Positions 42,761-50,941 of a stretch of 64,000 nt of DNA are shown here, in pieces. Source of the DNA: [Leptolyngbya] sp. JSC-1 (GTDB taxonomy: Bacteria; Cyanobacteriota; Cyanobacteriia; Elainellales; Elainellaceae). The DNA is taken from NCBI GenBank assembly GCA_000733415.1, contig KL662191.1:5305633-5369632 (forward strand), given 5' to 3'. Under the pieces are notes generated by a model. It ran no database searches. It had not been told where the DNA came from and was given only the letters and a program-made list of their open reading frames with translations. The first letter of the stretch is position 1, and every line of letters begins with the position of its first letter. The position numbers and the translations under genes were made by a program.

Positions 42761-43642
42761 ATGCATACCCAATTAGATGCACCTCCGATGCACAAACTAT
42801 TCAATCAGCCGCCGCCCAAACTAGCCACAGCCATTGGTCAGACCTTTATCCTTGCCTATCGGGAATCAACCCATGTTTTGGAACAAACGCTGACGGAAGC
42901 GGGGCTGTCCTGTGGGGTACTCCGACAAGCTGACCGACCCGAATACCAGGACTACGCCTCGATTTACCGCTGTTTGCTGAATCATCAGCAAGCCTGGATG
43001 CAAGCCGCCCATGCCCAGCAGCCCACCTTGATTGTGGAAGCTGATTTTGTTCCGGTAATTGGGTTTGGAGAGTTGCCTTTACCGTTCAACCTGAGCCAAC
43101 CCGATGTGGGAATCTGCTGGCTTTACACCTGCGCACCCCAGCTCTACAGCGTCACTCAGGAAGGCTTTGGTGAAGGTTACTCGACCGGCCTCGTGGCCTA
43201 TATTGTTACCCCCAAGGCGGCCCAACTGCTCTGCCAATTCGTCACCGAAATCACCCAAGCTCATGGAACCGGCTACTACAATTTCGACTCTTATATTGAT
43301 TGCTATTTACGGCAGCACCAATTGAAAAACTACATTGCTTTCCGTAACTACGGTGAGCATGGAGGCAAGCCGAATCCAGAGCATCGCCGCAATGGCATGA
43401 GCGGGATTCACCGCGCCGATGTGTTGTATGGAGAACTGGCCTTTCTGCCTCCCTATGCTCAAGCCAGCAAGCACCCCCTGTTTTGTTTACTGCTAGCGAG
43501 GCTACGAGCGCGGTTAAAGGGGATTGGACGGCTGCTGCTGGGCAAGTTTCTGCGCCTTCAGGTGTTGCGACGTTCCACCGTACCGTGGCGACTCTTGGGG
43601 TTTGCGCTCCGCCGTCAGCTCTATATTTATAGGGAATTTTGA
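42761..43642 (+). CDS. Glycosyltransferase family 25-like protein
   Basis: A 293-residue protein with the LPS-glycosyltransferase pattern: QTFILAYRESTHVLEQ at the N-terminus, TLIVEADFVPV (acidic donor site), and GYSTGLVAYIVTPKAAQLL followed by YYNFDSYIDCYLR. The C-terminal ~60 residues are basic. It probably adds sugars to cell-surface polysaccharide; the substrate is unknown. A second ATG nine codons in (42788) is possible. The 3' end overlaps the convergent chorismate lyase gene by 16 bp. Confidence 0.8.
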   Translation: MHTQLDAPPMHKLFNQPPPKLATAIGQTFILAYRESTHVLEQTLTEAGLSCGVLRQADRPEYQDYASIYRCLLNHQQAWMQAAHAQQPTLIVEADFVPVIGFGELPLPFNLSQPDVGICWLYTCAPQLYSVTQEGFGEGYSTGLVAYIVTPKAAQLLCQFVTEITQAHGTGYYNFDSYIDCYLRQHQLKNYIAFRNYGEHGGKPNPEHRRNGMSGIHRADVLYGELAFLPPYAQASKHPLFCLLLARLRARLKGIGRLLLGKFLRLQVLRRSTVPWRLLGFALRRQLYIYREF

Positions 43643-44265
43643 TGTTCCACCTGAGTTGGACCTAAATATTTTGTCAGGTAAGGCGAAAACACTTCGTAGA
43701 TCAGGGTTAGTGGGCGTCCGTGGTGCCAAAACAGGTAGTGCCGACCCCAGAATGGGCCGCGCTGCCCAAAAGCTAACTCCAGGGGTGCCGAATGGCCGTA
43801 GTGAATCCCTTGCACATCGCGATACAGTTCGGTTCGCAGACGCGCCAAGCTAGCCCAGATCGGCAACGAACGGTTTTGCAGATATTCATCGACATGACTT
43901 GCTTCCCACCAGGAGGTGGCGTAGGCCAAACGTTGTCCAGATGCGGTTCGTAGCCAAACTTGCCGCCGAATCCAGGGGCTGGGCACCATATGAATCGGAG
44001 TGGGTGCTCCTTCGGAATCGTCTCCAATCGGCGACATATCGATCACATCCACTTCGGTGGGTTCGCCAGTTAGGAGCTGCAAATGCCGCGTTGGAGAACC
44101 ATCTCCTAGAAGCAGAAGCTGCCAGGCGGGAGCCAATTGAGCATGAGGCAGACCGCACTGCACGACTGTTTCATCACCTTCCCAAATCGGGTCGAGGACA
44201 TACCAGGAGGTTGGTAAGGCTAAGCTTTTGGCTGGTTGATTAGGTGCGCGAAATGCTGGAGTCAA
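43627..44265 (-). CDS. Chorismate-pyruvate lyase (DUF98/Ycf21 type)
   Basis: A 212-residue enzyme that forms 4-hydroxybenzoate from chorismate, the head group of plastoquinone in cyanobacteria. Recognisable blocks are WYVLDPIWEGDE, WIRRQVWLRTASGQRLAYATSWW, IWASLARLRTELYRDVQGI and GRHYLFWHHGRPLTLIYEVFSPYL. The start is TTG at 44265, with no ATG near it. It faces the GT25-like gene tail-to-tail and overlaps it by 16 bp. Confidence 0.88.
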   Translation of the reverse strand: MTPAFRAPNQPAKSLALPTSWYVLDPIWEGDETVVQCGLPHAQLAPAWQLLLLGDGSPTRHLQLLTGEPTEVDVIDMSPIGDDSEGAPTPIHMVPSPWIRRQVWLRTASGQRLAYATSWWEASHVDEYLQNRSLPIWASLARLRTELYRDVQGIHYGHSAPLELAFGQRGPFWGRHYLFWHHGRPLTLIYEVFSPYLTKYLGPTQVEHQNSL

Positions 44266-44461
44266 AATCAGTTACAAAAGTTAAACTTCTGTCAATCATG
44301 GTAACAGGATTCCGGCTTGGCCGGGTGTTGCCGAGGGTTGAGGTCAGCAGTGAGCTAGTTACAGGAGTTGATTGACTTAAATGATTGACTTAAAAAAGCA
44401 ATGCCTACACAAAGAGCCGTCAGCAAACAGCTAGCGGCTAGTAAAGCAAGCTATTAACTAA

Positions 44462-44542
44462 TGCGGATGGCGAGACTCGAACTCGCAAGGCAAAGCCACA
44501 CGCCCCTCAAACGTGCGCGTATACCAATTCCGCCACATCCGC
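44462..44542 (-). tRNA. tRNA-Leu (GAG anticodon)
   Basis: An 81-nt class II tRNA on the minus strand. Acceptor GCGGATG pairs with CATCCGC; D arm contains GGAATTGG; the anticodon stem CACGT/GCGTG closes a loop TTGAGGG with anticodon GAG, which decodes CUC/CUU. A variable arm and T arm GCGAGTTCGAGTCTCGC follow. CCA is not encoded. Confidence 0.95.
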
Positions 44543-44730
44543 AGGTTGATCCTGAAGCATTTTAGCCAAGATTTAACTTAATTTGCTCCAGTATTTAAGC
44601 ATACCGTTCAAAGAATCGATCTGACAACTCAAATTTCAGGTTTTGCCAATTGTCGGAAACGGTGGTTGTCAAATAACTGAGGGAAACCTAGAGGGCGGAG
44701 TTGTTTGAACTGAGTCACTAGGGTGCAGTC

Positions 44731-45387
44731 ATGAATCGCAAGCTTGGGCTAGGGTGCCAACTTCTGGGCTATTCCTGCTGGCTAGACAAGAGATCTGCAA
44801 ATCTGGCAAAAATCCAGCCCTCTGCTCCATCTACTTATCGAACAATTTGTCGAACAATTTGTCGAACAATTTGTCGAACTCGTCATCGAGCAATTCCAGC
44901 CGCAACAGCAGGACTAACGCTGCTAGAGATGCTGGTCGCAATTGTGATTGGGGGAATTTTAATGGCGATTTTGGCTCCTGCCTGGTTGGGATGGCATGCT
45001 GATAATCGGCTCGCCACAGCCCAAGACGAGGTATTTCAGGCGATGCGGCAGACGCAAAATCAGGCGTTGAACACGCGGCAAACCTGGCGGGTTGGGTTTC
45101 GTCAGGCTGCGGAGTATGTTGAATGGAGCATGTTTCCGGCGGTGTCTCCTGCGGATGCCCAATGGCAAACCCTCGTTGCTGGCGTGCAGATTGCCCCAGC
45201 AGAAACTACCTTGAGGCAAGGGACCGAGATGTATTTCGTTGAATTTAACCACAAGGGACATGTGACGCCTCCCTTTGGACGCATTAGTTTGTCCAGCCAC
45301 TGGTCTGACCGCAAGCGGCGCTGTGTATTTGTTTCAACCTTGCTGGGGGTGTTGCGCAAAGCGGCGGATAGAGCCTGTTACCGATAA
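44731..45387 (+). CDS. Prepilin-like (GspH/FimT) pseudopilin
   Basis: A 218-residue pseudopilin. The prepilin peptidase site is TAG-LTLLEMLVAIVIGGILM (G61 and E at +5), followed by the N-terminal transmembrane helix; the rest is a GspH/FimT-like globular domain (FNHKGHV, FGRISLS). The leader is 61 residues, far longer than normal, and has three in-frame copies of RTIC from a 12-bp repeat (44839-44874). No better start is found downstream. Minor pilins prime type IV pili for motility and DNA uptake. Confidence 0.82.
   Translation: MNRKLGLGCQLLGYSCWLDKRSANLAKIQPSAPSTYRTICRTICRTICRTRHRAIPAATAGLTLLEMLVAIVIGGILMAILAPAWLGWHADNRLATAQDEVFQAMRQTQNQALNTRQTWRVGFRQAAEYVEWSMFPAVSPADAQWQTLVAGVQIAPAETTLRQGTEMYFVEFNHKGHVTPPFGRISLSSHWSDRKRRCVFVSTLLGVLRKAADRACYR
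44839..44874 (+). repeat. 12-bp tandem repeat in the prepilin leader
   Basis: CGAACAATTTGT is repeated three times without change at 44839, 44851 and 44863, in frame (Arg-Thr-Ile-Cys), with a fourth truncated unit. It can expand or contract without a frameshift. Confidence 0.9.
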
Positions 45388-45408
45388 CCCCATGCGCTAC
45401 GATTGGCG

Positions 45409-46488
45409 CTACGAGCCTAAACAGATGTCCAGTCCCCTGGCGGTTTTAACCAGGGTGCCGTTTGGATCCACGGTGCTGTATTGGGCAATCGCCTCAGCGA
45501 TAGGGACGCTCACCACCTGTCGATTCTGCCAGGTCACCATGTGGTCATACTTTTCTTCGGCAATTAAATCGACTGCTGCCACACCAAAGGCCGCCGCTGT
45601 GAGCCGATCCAAAGGAGAAGGGATGCCACCCCGCTGCACATGGCCCAGCACCGTGACGCGAGTTTCTGCTCCGCTACAGGCGGAGATGCGCTCGGCCAGA
45701 TAGTGTCCGATGCCTTCAAACCGGCGGGTGCCATCCGCATCTTGGTGAGTCACAGGTTCTCCCGATTCGGTGCGGACTGCTTCTGCCACAACTATTAAAC
45801 AGAAGTTTTGGCCCCGTTCCTGGCGAGAACGTAGCTTTTGGCAAATGCTTTCCACCGTGTAGGGAATTTCGGGAATCAGGATCACATCGGCTCCGCCGGC
45901 AATTCCGGCTGAGATGGCAATATGGCCTGCGTCCCGTCCCATGACTTCTAGAATCATGACGCGGCTATGGCTGGCGGCTGTGAAGTGGAGCCGATCCAGC
46001 GCCTCAGTGGCAATATTCACGGCGGTGTCAAAGCCAATTGCTCGCTCGGTGATGCCGATGTCATTGTCAATCGTTTTGGGAATGCCGACCAGATTGATGC
46101 CACCCTGTTGGGCCAATCGCCGCAAAATCGCCAGACTGCCATCTCCACCAATGCCAATCATGGCATCTAATCCCAGCAGGTGATAGCCTTCGATAATTTC
46201 ATTGGAACGGTCGCTCAAGGAGCCATCACTCATCGGATAGGCGAAGGGATTTCCCTTGTTGGTGGTGCCCAAGATGGTGCCGCCCATTGTGAGCAATGTA
46301 TCAACTTCAGTTGGCTCTAGGGGGACAACCTGGGGTGGACGGGCCATCAGTCCTTTTGTTGCTTGCTGGATGCCCCAAACATCCCAGTTGTAGGTGGAAG
46401 CGCGATGTACCACTGCTCGAATCACAGCATTGAGGCCGGCACAATCCCCACCGCTGGTTAAAATTCCGATCCGCTTGTATGCTCCCAT
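45409..46488 (-). CDS. pfkA: 6-phosphofructokinase
   Basis: A 359-residue glycolytic kinase forming fructose 1,6-bisphosphate. Motifs are GILTSGGDCAGLNAVIRAVV at the nucleotide site, GIGGDGSLAILRRLA and GIPKTIDNDIG for catalysis, and EVMGRDAGHIA. The phosphoryl-donor site combines the Gly of GGDGS, an ATP-type residue, with the Lys of KTIDND, more often seen in PPi-type or mixed enzymes. Start ATG 46488 has AGGAGA upstream. It is divergent from fbp, the reverse reaction, with about 400 bp between them. Confidence 0.94.
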   Translation of the reverse strand: MGAYKRIGILTSGGDCAGLNAVIRAVVHRASTYNWDVWGIQQATKGLMARPPQVVPLEPTEVDTLLTMGGTILGTTNKGNPFAYPMSDGSLSDRSNEIIEGYHLLGLDAMIGIGGDGSLAILRRLAQQGGINLVGIPKTIDNDIGITERAIGFDTAVNIATEALDRLHFTAASHSRVMILEVMGRDAGHIAISAGIAGGADVILIPEIPYTVESICQKLRSRQERGQNFCLIVVAEAVRTESGEPVTHQDADGTRRFEGIGHYLAERISACSGAETRVTVLGHVQRGGIPSPLDRLTAAAFGVAAVDLIAEEKYDHMVTWQNRQVVSVPIAEAIAQYSTVDPNGTLVKTARGLDICLGS

Positions 46489-46887
46489 CGCGTTCTCCTG
46501 CAGCGTAAAAGATGAGCAAGGAAGAGTCTTGCGTTAAACCCACATCGGAATTAATTATGCTGCTCCTCAACGAACGTCTTCTCATCTTTGTACGGAAACT
46601 TAAAGGAGCGGGAGCGATTTTTCTGGAGATCGCACTTAATCGCCACCGTTACGGCCTTGAGTAATCGCTTGAATTAGTTGCAAATTTAATCAACTAACAA
46701 AACTCAGCCCTTGCCAAGCTGACATTCATCTCTGTCTCAAGAGCCATTTCTATAGTTGATCTAAAGTTCAGCCCCGTTCTGAGAATGGATCTCTAAGATA
46801 GAAGGTGCAGGGCAGCCCGCCACGGCGTGAGGGGTTAAAACCCGCACCGCAGTAATGCCAATTCAACTAACGGCAAGGAAGAGTTAT
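46489..46887. promoter_or_regulatory. Divergent control region between pfkA and fbp
   Basis: This 399-bp gap separates the opposing genes pfkA and fbp. It contains an imperfect inverted repeat at 46827-46847 (GTGAGGGGTT / AACCCGCAC). No gene is seen. A shared regulator is plausible, but no known site was recognised. Confidence 0.5.
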
Positions 46888-47961
46888 ATGACTGAAATCG
46901 ATCAACCGTTAGATCTAAATCACCAATATGCCCTCGACCGCGACTGTACCACCCTGTCCCGGCATGTGTTGCAGCAGCTCCAGAGCTTTTCGCCCGAAGC
47001 CCAGGATTTGAGTGCGCTGATGAATCGAATTGCCCTGGCCGCCAAACTGATTGCCCGTCGCCTCACCCGTGCTGGATTGGTGGAAGACGCGCTGGGGTTT
47101 ACTGGCCGCACCAATGTGCAGGGCGAATCCGTCAAGAAAATGGACGTATTTGCCAATCAGGTGTTCATTTCGGCCTTTGAACAAAGCGGCTTGGTTTGTC
47201 GCTTGGCCTCCGAGGAGATGGACAATCCCTACTACATTCCTGACAACTGTTCAATCGGTCGCTACACGTTGCTCTATGACCCGATTGATGGTTCGTCTAA
47301 TGTAGACATTAACCTGAATGTGGGATCGATTTTTGCGATTCGGCGGCAGGAAGGCGAGGAGCCGTATAGTTCAGAAGACTTGCTTCAGGATGGGCACAAA
47401 CAAATCGCCGTTGGCTACATTCTCTACGGTCCGAGCACCATGCTGGTATATTCGATTGGGCATGGCGTTCATGCCTTTACGCTGGACCCCAGCCTAGGCG
47501 AGTTTATTCTGTCGTCTGAAAATATTCGTATTCCCGACCATGGCCCGGTCTACAGCGTCAACGAAGGCAACTTTTGGCAGTGGGAAGAGTCGATTCGCAA
47601 CTATATTCGCTACGTCCATCGTCATGAAGGCTATACGGCCCGATACAGCGGCGCGCTCGTGGGAGACATTCACCGGATTTTGTTCCAGGGTGGCGTATTC
47701 CTCTATCCCGGCACGGTGAAGAAGCCAGAGGGCAAACTGCGGCTGCTTTATGAGTCGGCTCCCTTGGCCTTTTTGATCGAGCAGGCGGGTGGCAAAGCCA
47801 GTACAGGAACGCAATCGATTTTGGACGTGATGCCAGAAAAACTGCATGCCCGCACACCCTTGATCATTGGCAGCAAGGAAGATGTGGCTCTGGTCGAGTC
47901 GTTTATTCAAGAGCACAACCGCGAACAGCAAGAGCGGGAGATATTAACGTCCAAAGGCTGA
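46888..47961 (+). CDS. fbp: Fructose-1,6-bisphosphatase, class I
   Basis: A 357-residue class I FBPase, the Calvin-cycle and gluconeogenic enzyme. The metal site is LLYDPIDGSSNVDINLNVGSIF, with EEMDN and GRTNVQGESVKKMD before it and the substrate-binding YSGALVGDIHRIL and GKLRLLYESAPLAFLIEQAGG after it. The ATG at 46888 follows GGAAGAG; the earlier start at 46855 is less likely. It leads the fbp-tal-zwf-opcA cluster. Confidence 0.95.
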   Translation: MTEIDQPLDLNHQYALDRDCTTLSRHVLQQLQSFSPEAQDLSALMNRIALAAKLIARRLTRAGLVEDALGFTGRTNVQGESVKKMDVFANQVFISAFEQSGLVCRLASEEMDNPYYIPDNCSIGRYTLLYDPIDGSSNVDINLNVGSIFAIRRQEGEEPYSSEDLLQDGHKQIAVGYILYGPSTMLVYSIGHGVHAFTLDPSLGEFILSSENIRIPDHGPVYSVNEGNFWQWEESIRNYIRYVHRHEGYTARYSGALVGDIHRILFQGGVFLYPGTVKKPEGKLRLLYESAPLAFLIEQAGGKASTGTQSILDVMPEKLHARTPLIIGSKEDVALVESFIQEHNREQQEREILTSKG

Positions 47962-48042
47962 TCCAGAGCCGCTGAGTCGAGTTTTATGGTTGAAGCAAAT
48001 CGGTTAAAGCAAATCTGGCGCAATGCATGAGGAATTGATGAG

Positions 48043-49188
48043 ATGACAACGAACCACCTACTAGAAATTAAGCAATACGGTCAAAGTATCTGGATGGACA
48101 ACCTCAGCCGCGATTTGATTGAATCGGGCGAACTGAAGCAGCTCGTTGAAACTTGCGGGATCGCTGGGATCACTTCTAATCCAGCCATTTTTCAGAAAGC
48201 GATTGCCGGAAACGCGATTTACGACAAATCGATCGAAGCGGGCATCCGTGCCAATCTGTCGGTACAGGAAATCTACGAATCGCTCGTGTTTGACGACATC
48301 CGCAACGCCTGCGATATCCTGATGCCGGTGTATCAGCAAACCGACGGTCTGGACGGCTATGTCAGTATTGAAGTGCCGCCTTCGATTGCCCATGACACCG
48401 AAAAGACGATCGAGGAAGCCAAACGCTACTACGCTCAGATTGGTCGTCCTAACGTCATGATCAAGATTCCGGGCACCTCGGCAGGACTACCGGCGGTCGA
48501 AGCCGTGATCGCGGCCGGGATCAACGTCAACGTAACGCTGCTGTTTTCGGTAGACAGCTACGTCAATTGCGCCGAGTCCTACATTCGCGGCCTCGAAGCA
48601 CGGGTTGCCAAGGGTGAAGACATCAGCAAAATTACCTCGGTTGCCAGCTTTTTCCTCAGCCGCATCGACAGCAACATCGACGAGCGCATCGATCAGAAAC
48701 TCAAGGGCATGGATCAAATCACTGCTCGCGAAAAGCTGCTAGCCATTAAAGGTAAGATTGCGATTGCCAACGCCAAACTGGCCTATCAGGAATACAAGAA
48801 AATCATCGGTACCGATCGCTGGAAAGCTCTAGCTGCAAAAGGGGCAAACGTGCAGCGGCTCCTCTGGGCCAGCACCAGCACCAAGAACCCCGACTACAGC
48901 GATGTGATGTATGTGGATGAGCTGATCGGTCCCGATACGGTCAACACCCTACCGCCGAACACAATCGATGCCTGTAGCGATCACTGCAATGTGGACAGCC
49001 GGATTGAGTCCAACGTCGATGAAGCCTATCACCTGATTGAAAGCCTCAAAGCTCCCGATGTTGACATTGATCTTGACCAGGTCATGGATGAACTCCTAAC
49101 CGACGGCATCGAGAAATTTGTTCAACCCTTTGAGGCGCTGATGCAGTCTCTGCAGGAAAAAGTGAATCGACTCTCGCCCGTTGCTTAA
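48043..49188 (+). CDS. tal: Transaldolase
   Basis: A 381-residue TIM-barrel enzyme of the pentose phosphate pathway. The Schiff-base Lys is in NVMIKIPGTSAG; other blocks are IAGITSNPAIFQKAI, GINVNVTLLFSV and RLLWASTSTKNP. The length fits the longer cyanobacterial/actinobacterial type. ATG at 48043, 81 bp after fbp. It is part of the oxidative pentose phosphate cluster. Confidence 0.95.
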   Translation: MTTNHLLEIKQYGQSIWMDNLSRDLIESGELKQLVETCGIAGITSNPAIFQKAIAGNAIYDKSIEAGIRANLSVQEIYESLVFDDIRNACDILMPVYQQTDGLDGYVSIEVPPSIAHDTEKTIEEAKRYYAQIGRPNVMIKIPGTSAGLPAVEAVIAAGINVNVTLLFSVDSYVNCAESYIRGLEARVAKGEDISKITSVASFFLSRIDSNIDERIDQKLKGMDQITAREKLLAIKGKIAIANAKLAYQEYKKIIGTDRWKALAAKGANVQRLLWASTSTKNPDYSDVMYVDELIGPDTVNTLPPNTIDACSDHCNVDSRIESNVDEAYHLIESLKAPDVDIDLDQVMDELLTDGIEKFVQPFEALMQSLQEKVNRLSPVA

Positions 49189-49370
49189 GGAAATTTTAAG
49201 TTTTGAGTGTTGAGATTGGAGTGAATGACAACTGACAACTTTGAGCGTTTTGGTTACAGTGCTGATGCAAAGTGATGCATGACCTAAGCCTCAGATCCCA
49301 CAACTCAAAACTTAAAACTCAACACTCAAAACTTCCATCCTCCAACCATACCCCCCTACTTCTACCGCCT

Positions 49371-50900
49371 ATGGTGACCTTACTCGAAAACCCCCTGCGG
49401 GTTGGCCTGCAGCAAGATCGGATTCCGGAACCGCAAATTTTGGTGATTTTTGGAGCTTCCGGTGATTTAACCCAGCGAAAACTCGTCCCGGCGCTTTACC
49501 AAATGAAGCTGGAGCGCCGTCTACCGCCGGAAATAACGATTGTAGGCGTGGCCCGGCGAGACTGGAGTCACGATTACTTTCGTGAACAGATGCGGGAAGG
49601 TGTGGAAGAATTCGGCGGTGGACTACGGAAAGAATCGACCTGGGAAGAGTTTGCCAAAGGATTGTTCTACTTCTCTGCTGATATCGATAATCCGGAAGGC
49701 TATCAAAAGCTGAAAGTGTTTCTGGAGGAAATAGATGCCCAGCGTGGCACCAGAGGCAATCGGGTTTTCTATCTGTCCGTTGCTCCCCGATTCTTCGCTG
49801 AAGCGATTCAGCAATTGGGGGCCGCCAATATGCTGTCGGATCCGCGCAAGCAGCGGTTGGTGATTGAAAAGCCGTTTGGCAAGGACTTGAGTTCGGCTCA
49901 GATGTTGAACCGGGTCGTTTATAGCACCTGTGCTGAAGAGCAAATCTACCGCATCGACCACTACCTGGGTAAGGAGACGGTGCAGAATTTGCTGGTGTTC
50001 CGGTTCGCGAACGCCATTTTTGAGCCGCTCTGGAATCGGCAGTTTGTCGATCATGTCCAGATTACGGTGGCAGAGACTGTGGGTCTGGAAGGACGAGCCG
50101 GCTACTACGAAACAGCTGGGGCACTGCGAGACATGGTGCAAAACCACCTGATGCAGCTGTTTTCCCTGACAGCAATGGAGCCTCCCAACTCCCTTGATGC
50201 CGATAGCATTCGCAACGAAAAGGTGAAGGTGTTGCAGGCAACTCACATTGCTGACTCAGAGAACCTGGAACTCTCAGCAGTACGCGGTCAATATACCAGC
50301 GGCTGGATGAACGGCCAACCAGTGCCAGCCTATCGGGAAGAAGAGGGCGCGAGTCCTGAATCCACCACAGCCACCTATGCGGCCTTGAAGCTAGTGATCG
50401 ATAATTGGCGCTGGAAGGGGGTGCCCTTTTATCTGCGCACCGGCAAACGTATGAGCAAAAAGGTCAGCGAAATTTCGATTCGTTTCCGGGAAGTACCGTT
50501 CTTGATGTTTCAATCTGCTGCCAAACAGGTGAATAGCAATGTGTTAGCTCTCCGGATTCAGCCAAATGAGGGGATTGCCCTGCGAATGGAGGTGAAAACG
50601 CCGGGTAGCTCGTTGCGAACTCGTTCGGTTGAGATGGATTTCAGCTACGAGAATGCTTTTGGTCAACCCAATACAGAAGCCTACAGTCGGCTACTTGTAG
50701 ACTGCATGTTAGGCGATCAAACCCTATTCACTCGCGGTGACGAAGTGGAAGCCTCTTGGCGAATTCTAGCTCCGGTGTTGGAAGTCTGGGATGCCCCTGC
50801 TCCGCCGGACGTGATTCCCCTCTACGAAGCTGGCACTTGGGGACCGATCGAAGCCGAACTTTTGCTCAACCGCGAAGGCCGCCGCTGGCGCAGACTCTAA
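49371..50900 (+). CDS. zwf: Glucose-6-phosphate 1-dehydrogenase
   Basis: A 509-residue NADP enzyme that starts the oxidative pentose phosphate pathway, active in dark. Blocks: nucleotide fold FGASGDLTQRKLVPALY, active site RIDHYLGKETVQNLL, IEKPFGKD and FYLRTGKRM. The ATG at 49371 (MVTLLENPLRVGLQQ) fits cyanobacterial Zwf; the open frame before it runs through an intergenic repeat that translates as NSKLKTQHSKL. The stop is 41 bp before opcA, its activator. Confidence 0.95.
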   Translation: MVTLLENPLRVGLQQDRIPEPQILVIFGASGDLTQRKLVPALYQMKLERRLPPEITIVGVARRDWSHDYFREQMREGVEEFGGGLRKESTWEEFAKGLFYFSADIDNPEGYQKLKVFLEEIDAQRGTRGNRVFYLSVAPRFFAEAIQQLGAANMLSDPRKQRLVIEKPFGKDLSSAQMLNRVVYSTCAEEQIYRIDHYLGKETVQNLLVFRFANAIFEPLWNRQFVDHVQITVAETVGLEGRAGYYETAGALRDMVQNHLMQLFSLTAMEPPNSLDADSIRNEKVKVLQATHIADSENLELSAVRGQYTSGWMNGQPVPAYREEEGASPESTTATYAALKLVIDNWRWKGVPFYLRTGKRMSKKVSEISIRFREVPFLMFQSAAKQVNSNVLALRIQPNEGIALRMEVKTPGSSLRTRSVEMDFSYENAFGQPNTEAYSRLLVDCMLGDQTLFTRGDEVEASWRILAPVLEVWDAPAPPDVIPLYEAGTWGPIEAELLLNREGRRWRRL

Positions 50901-50941
50901 TTGACGCAGAAATCGACGCAAAATTCATAACTCAACCGACT

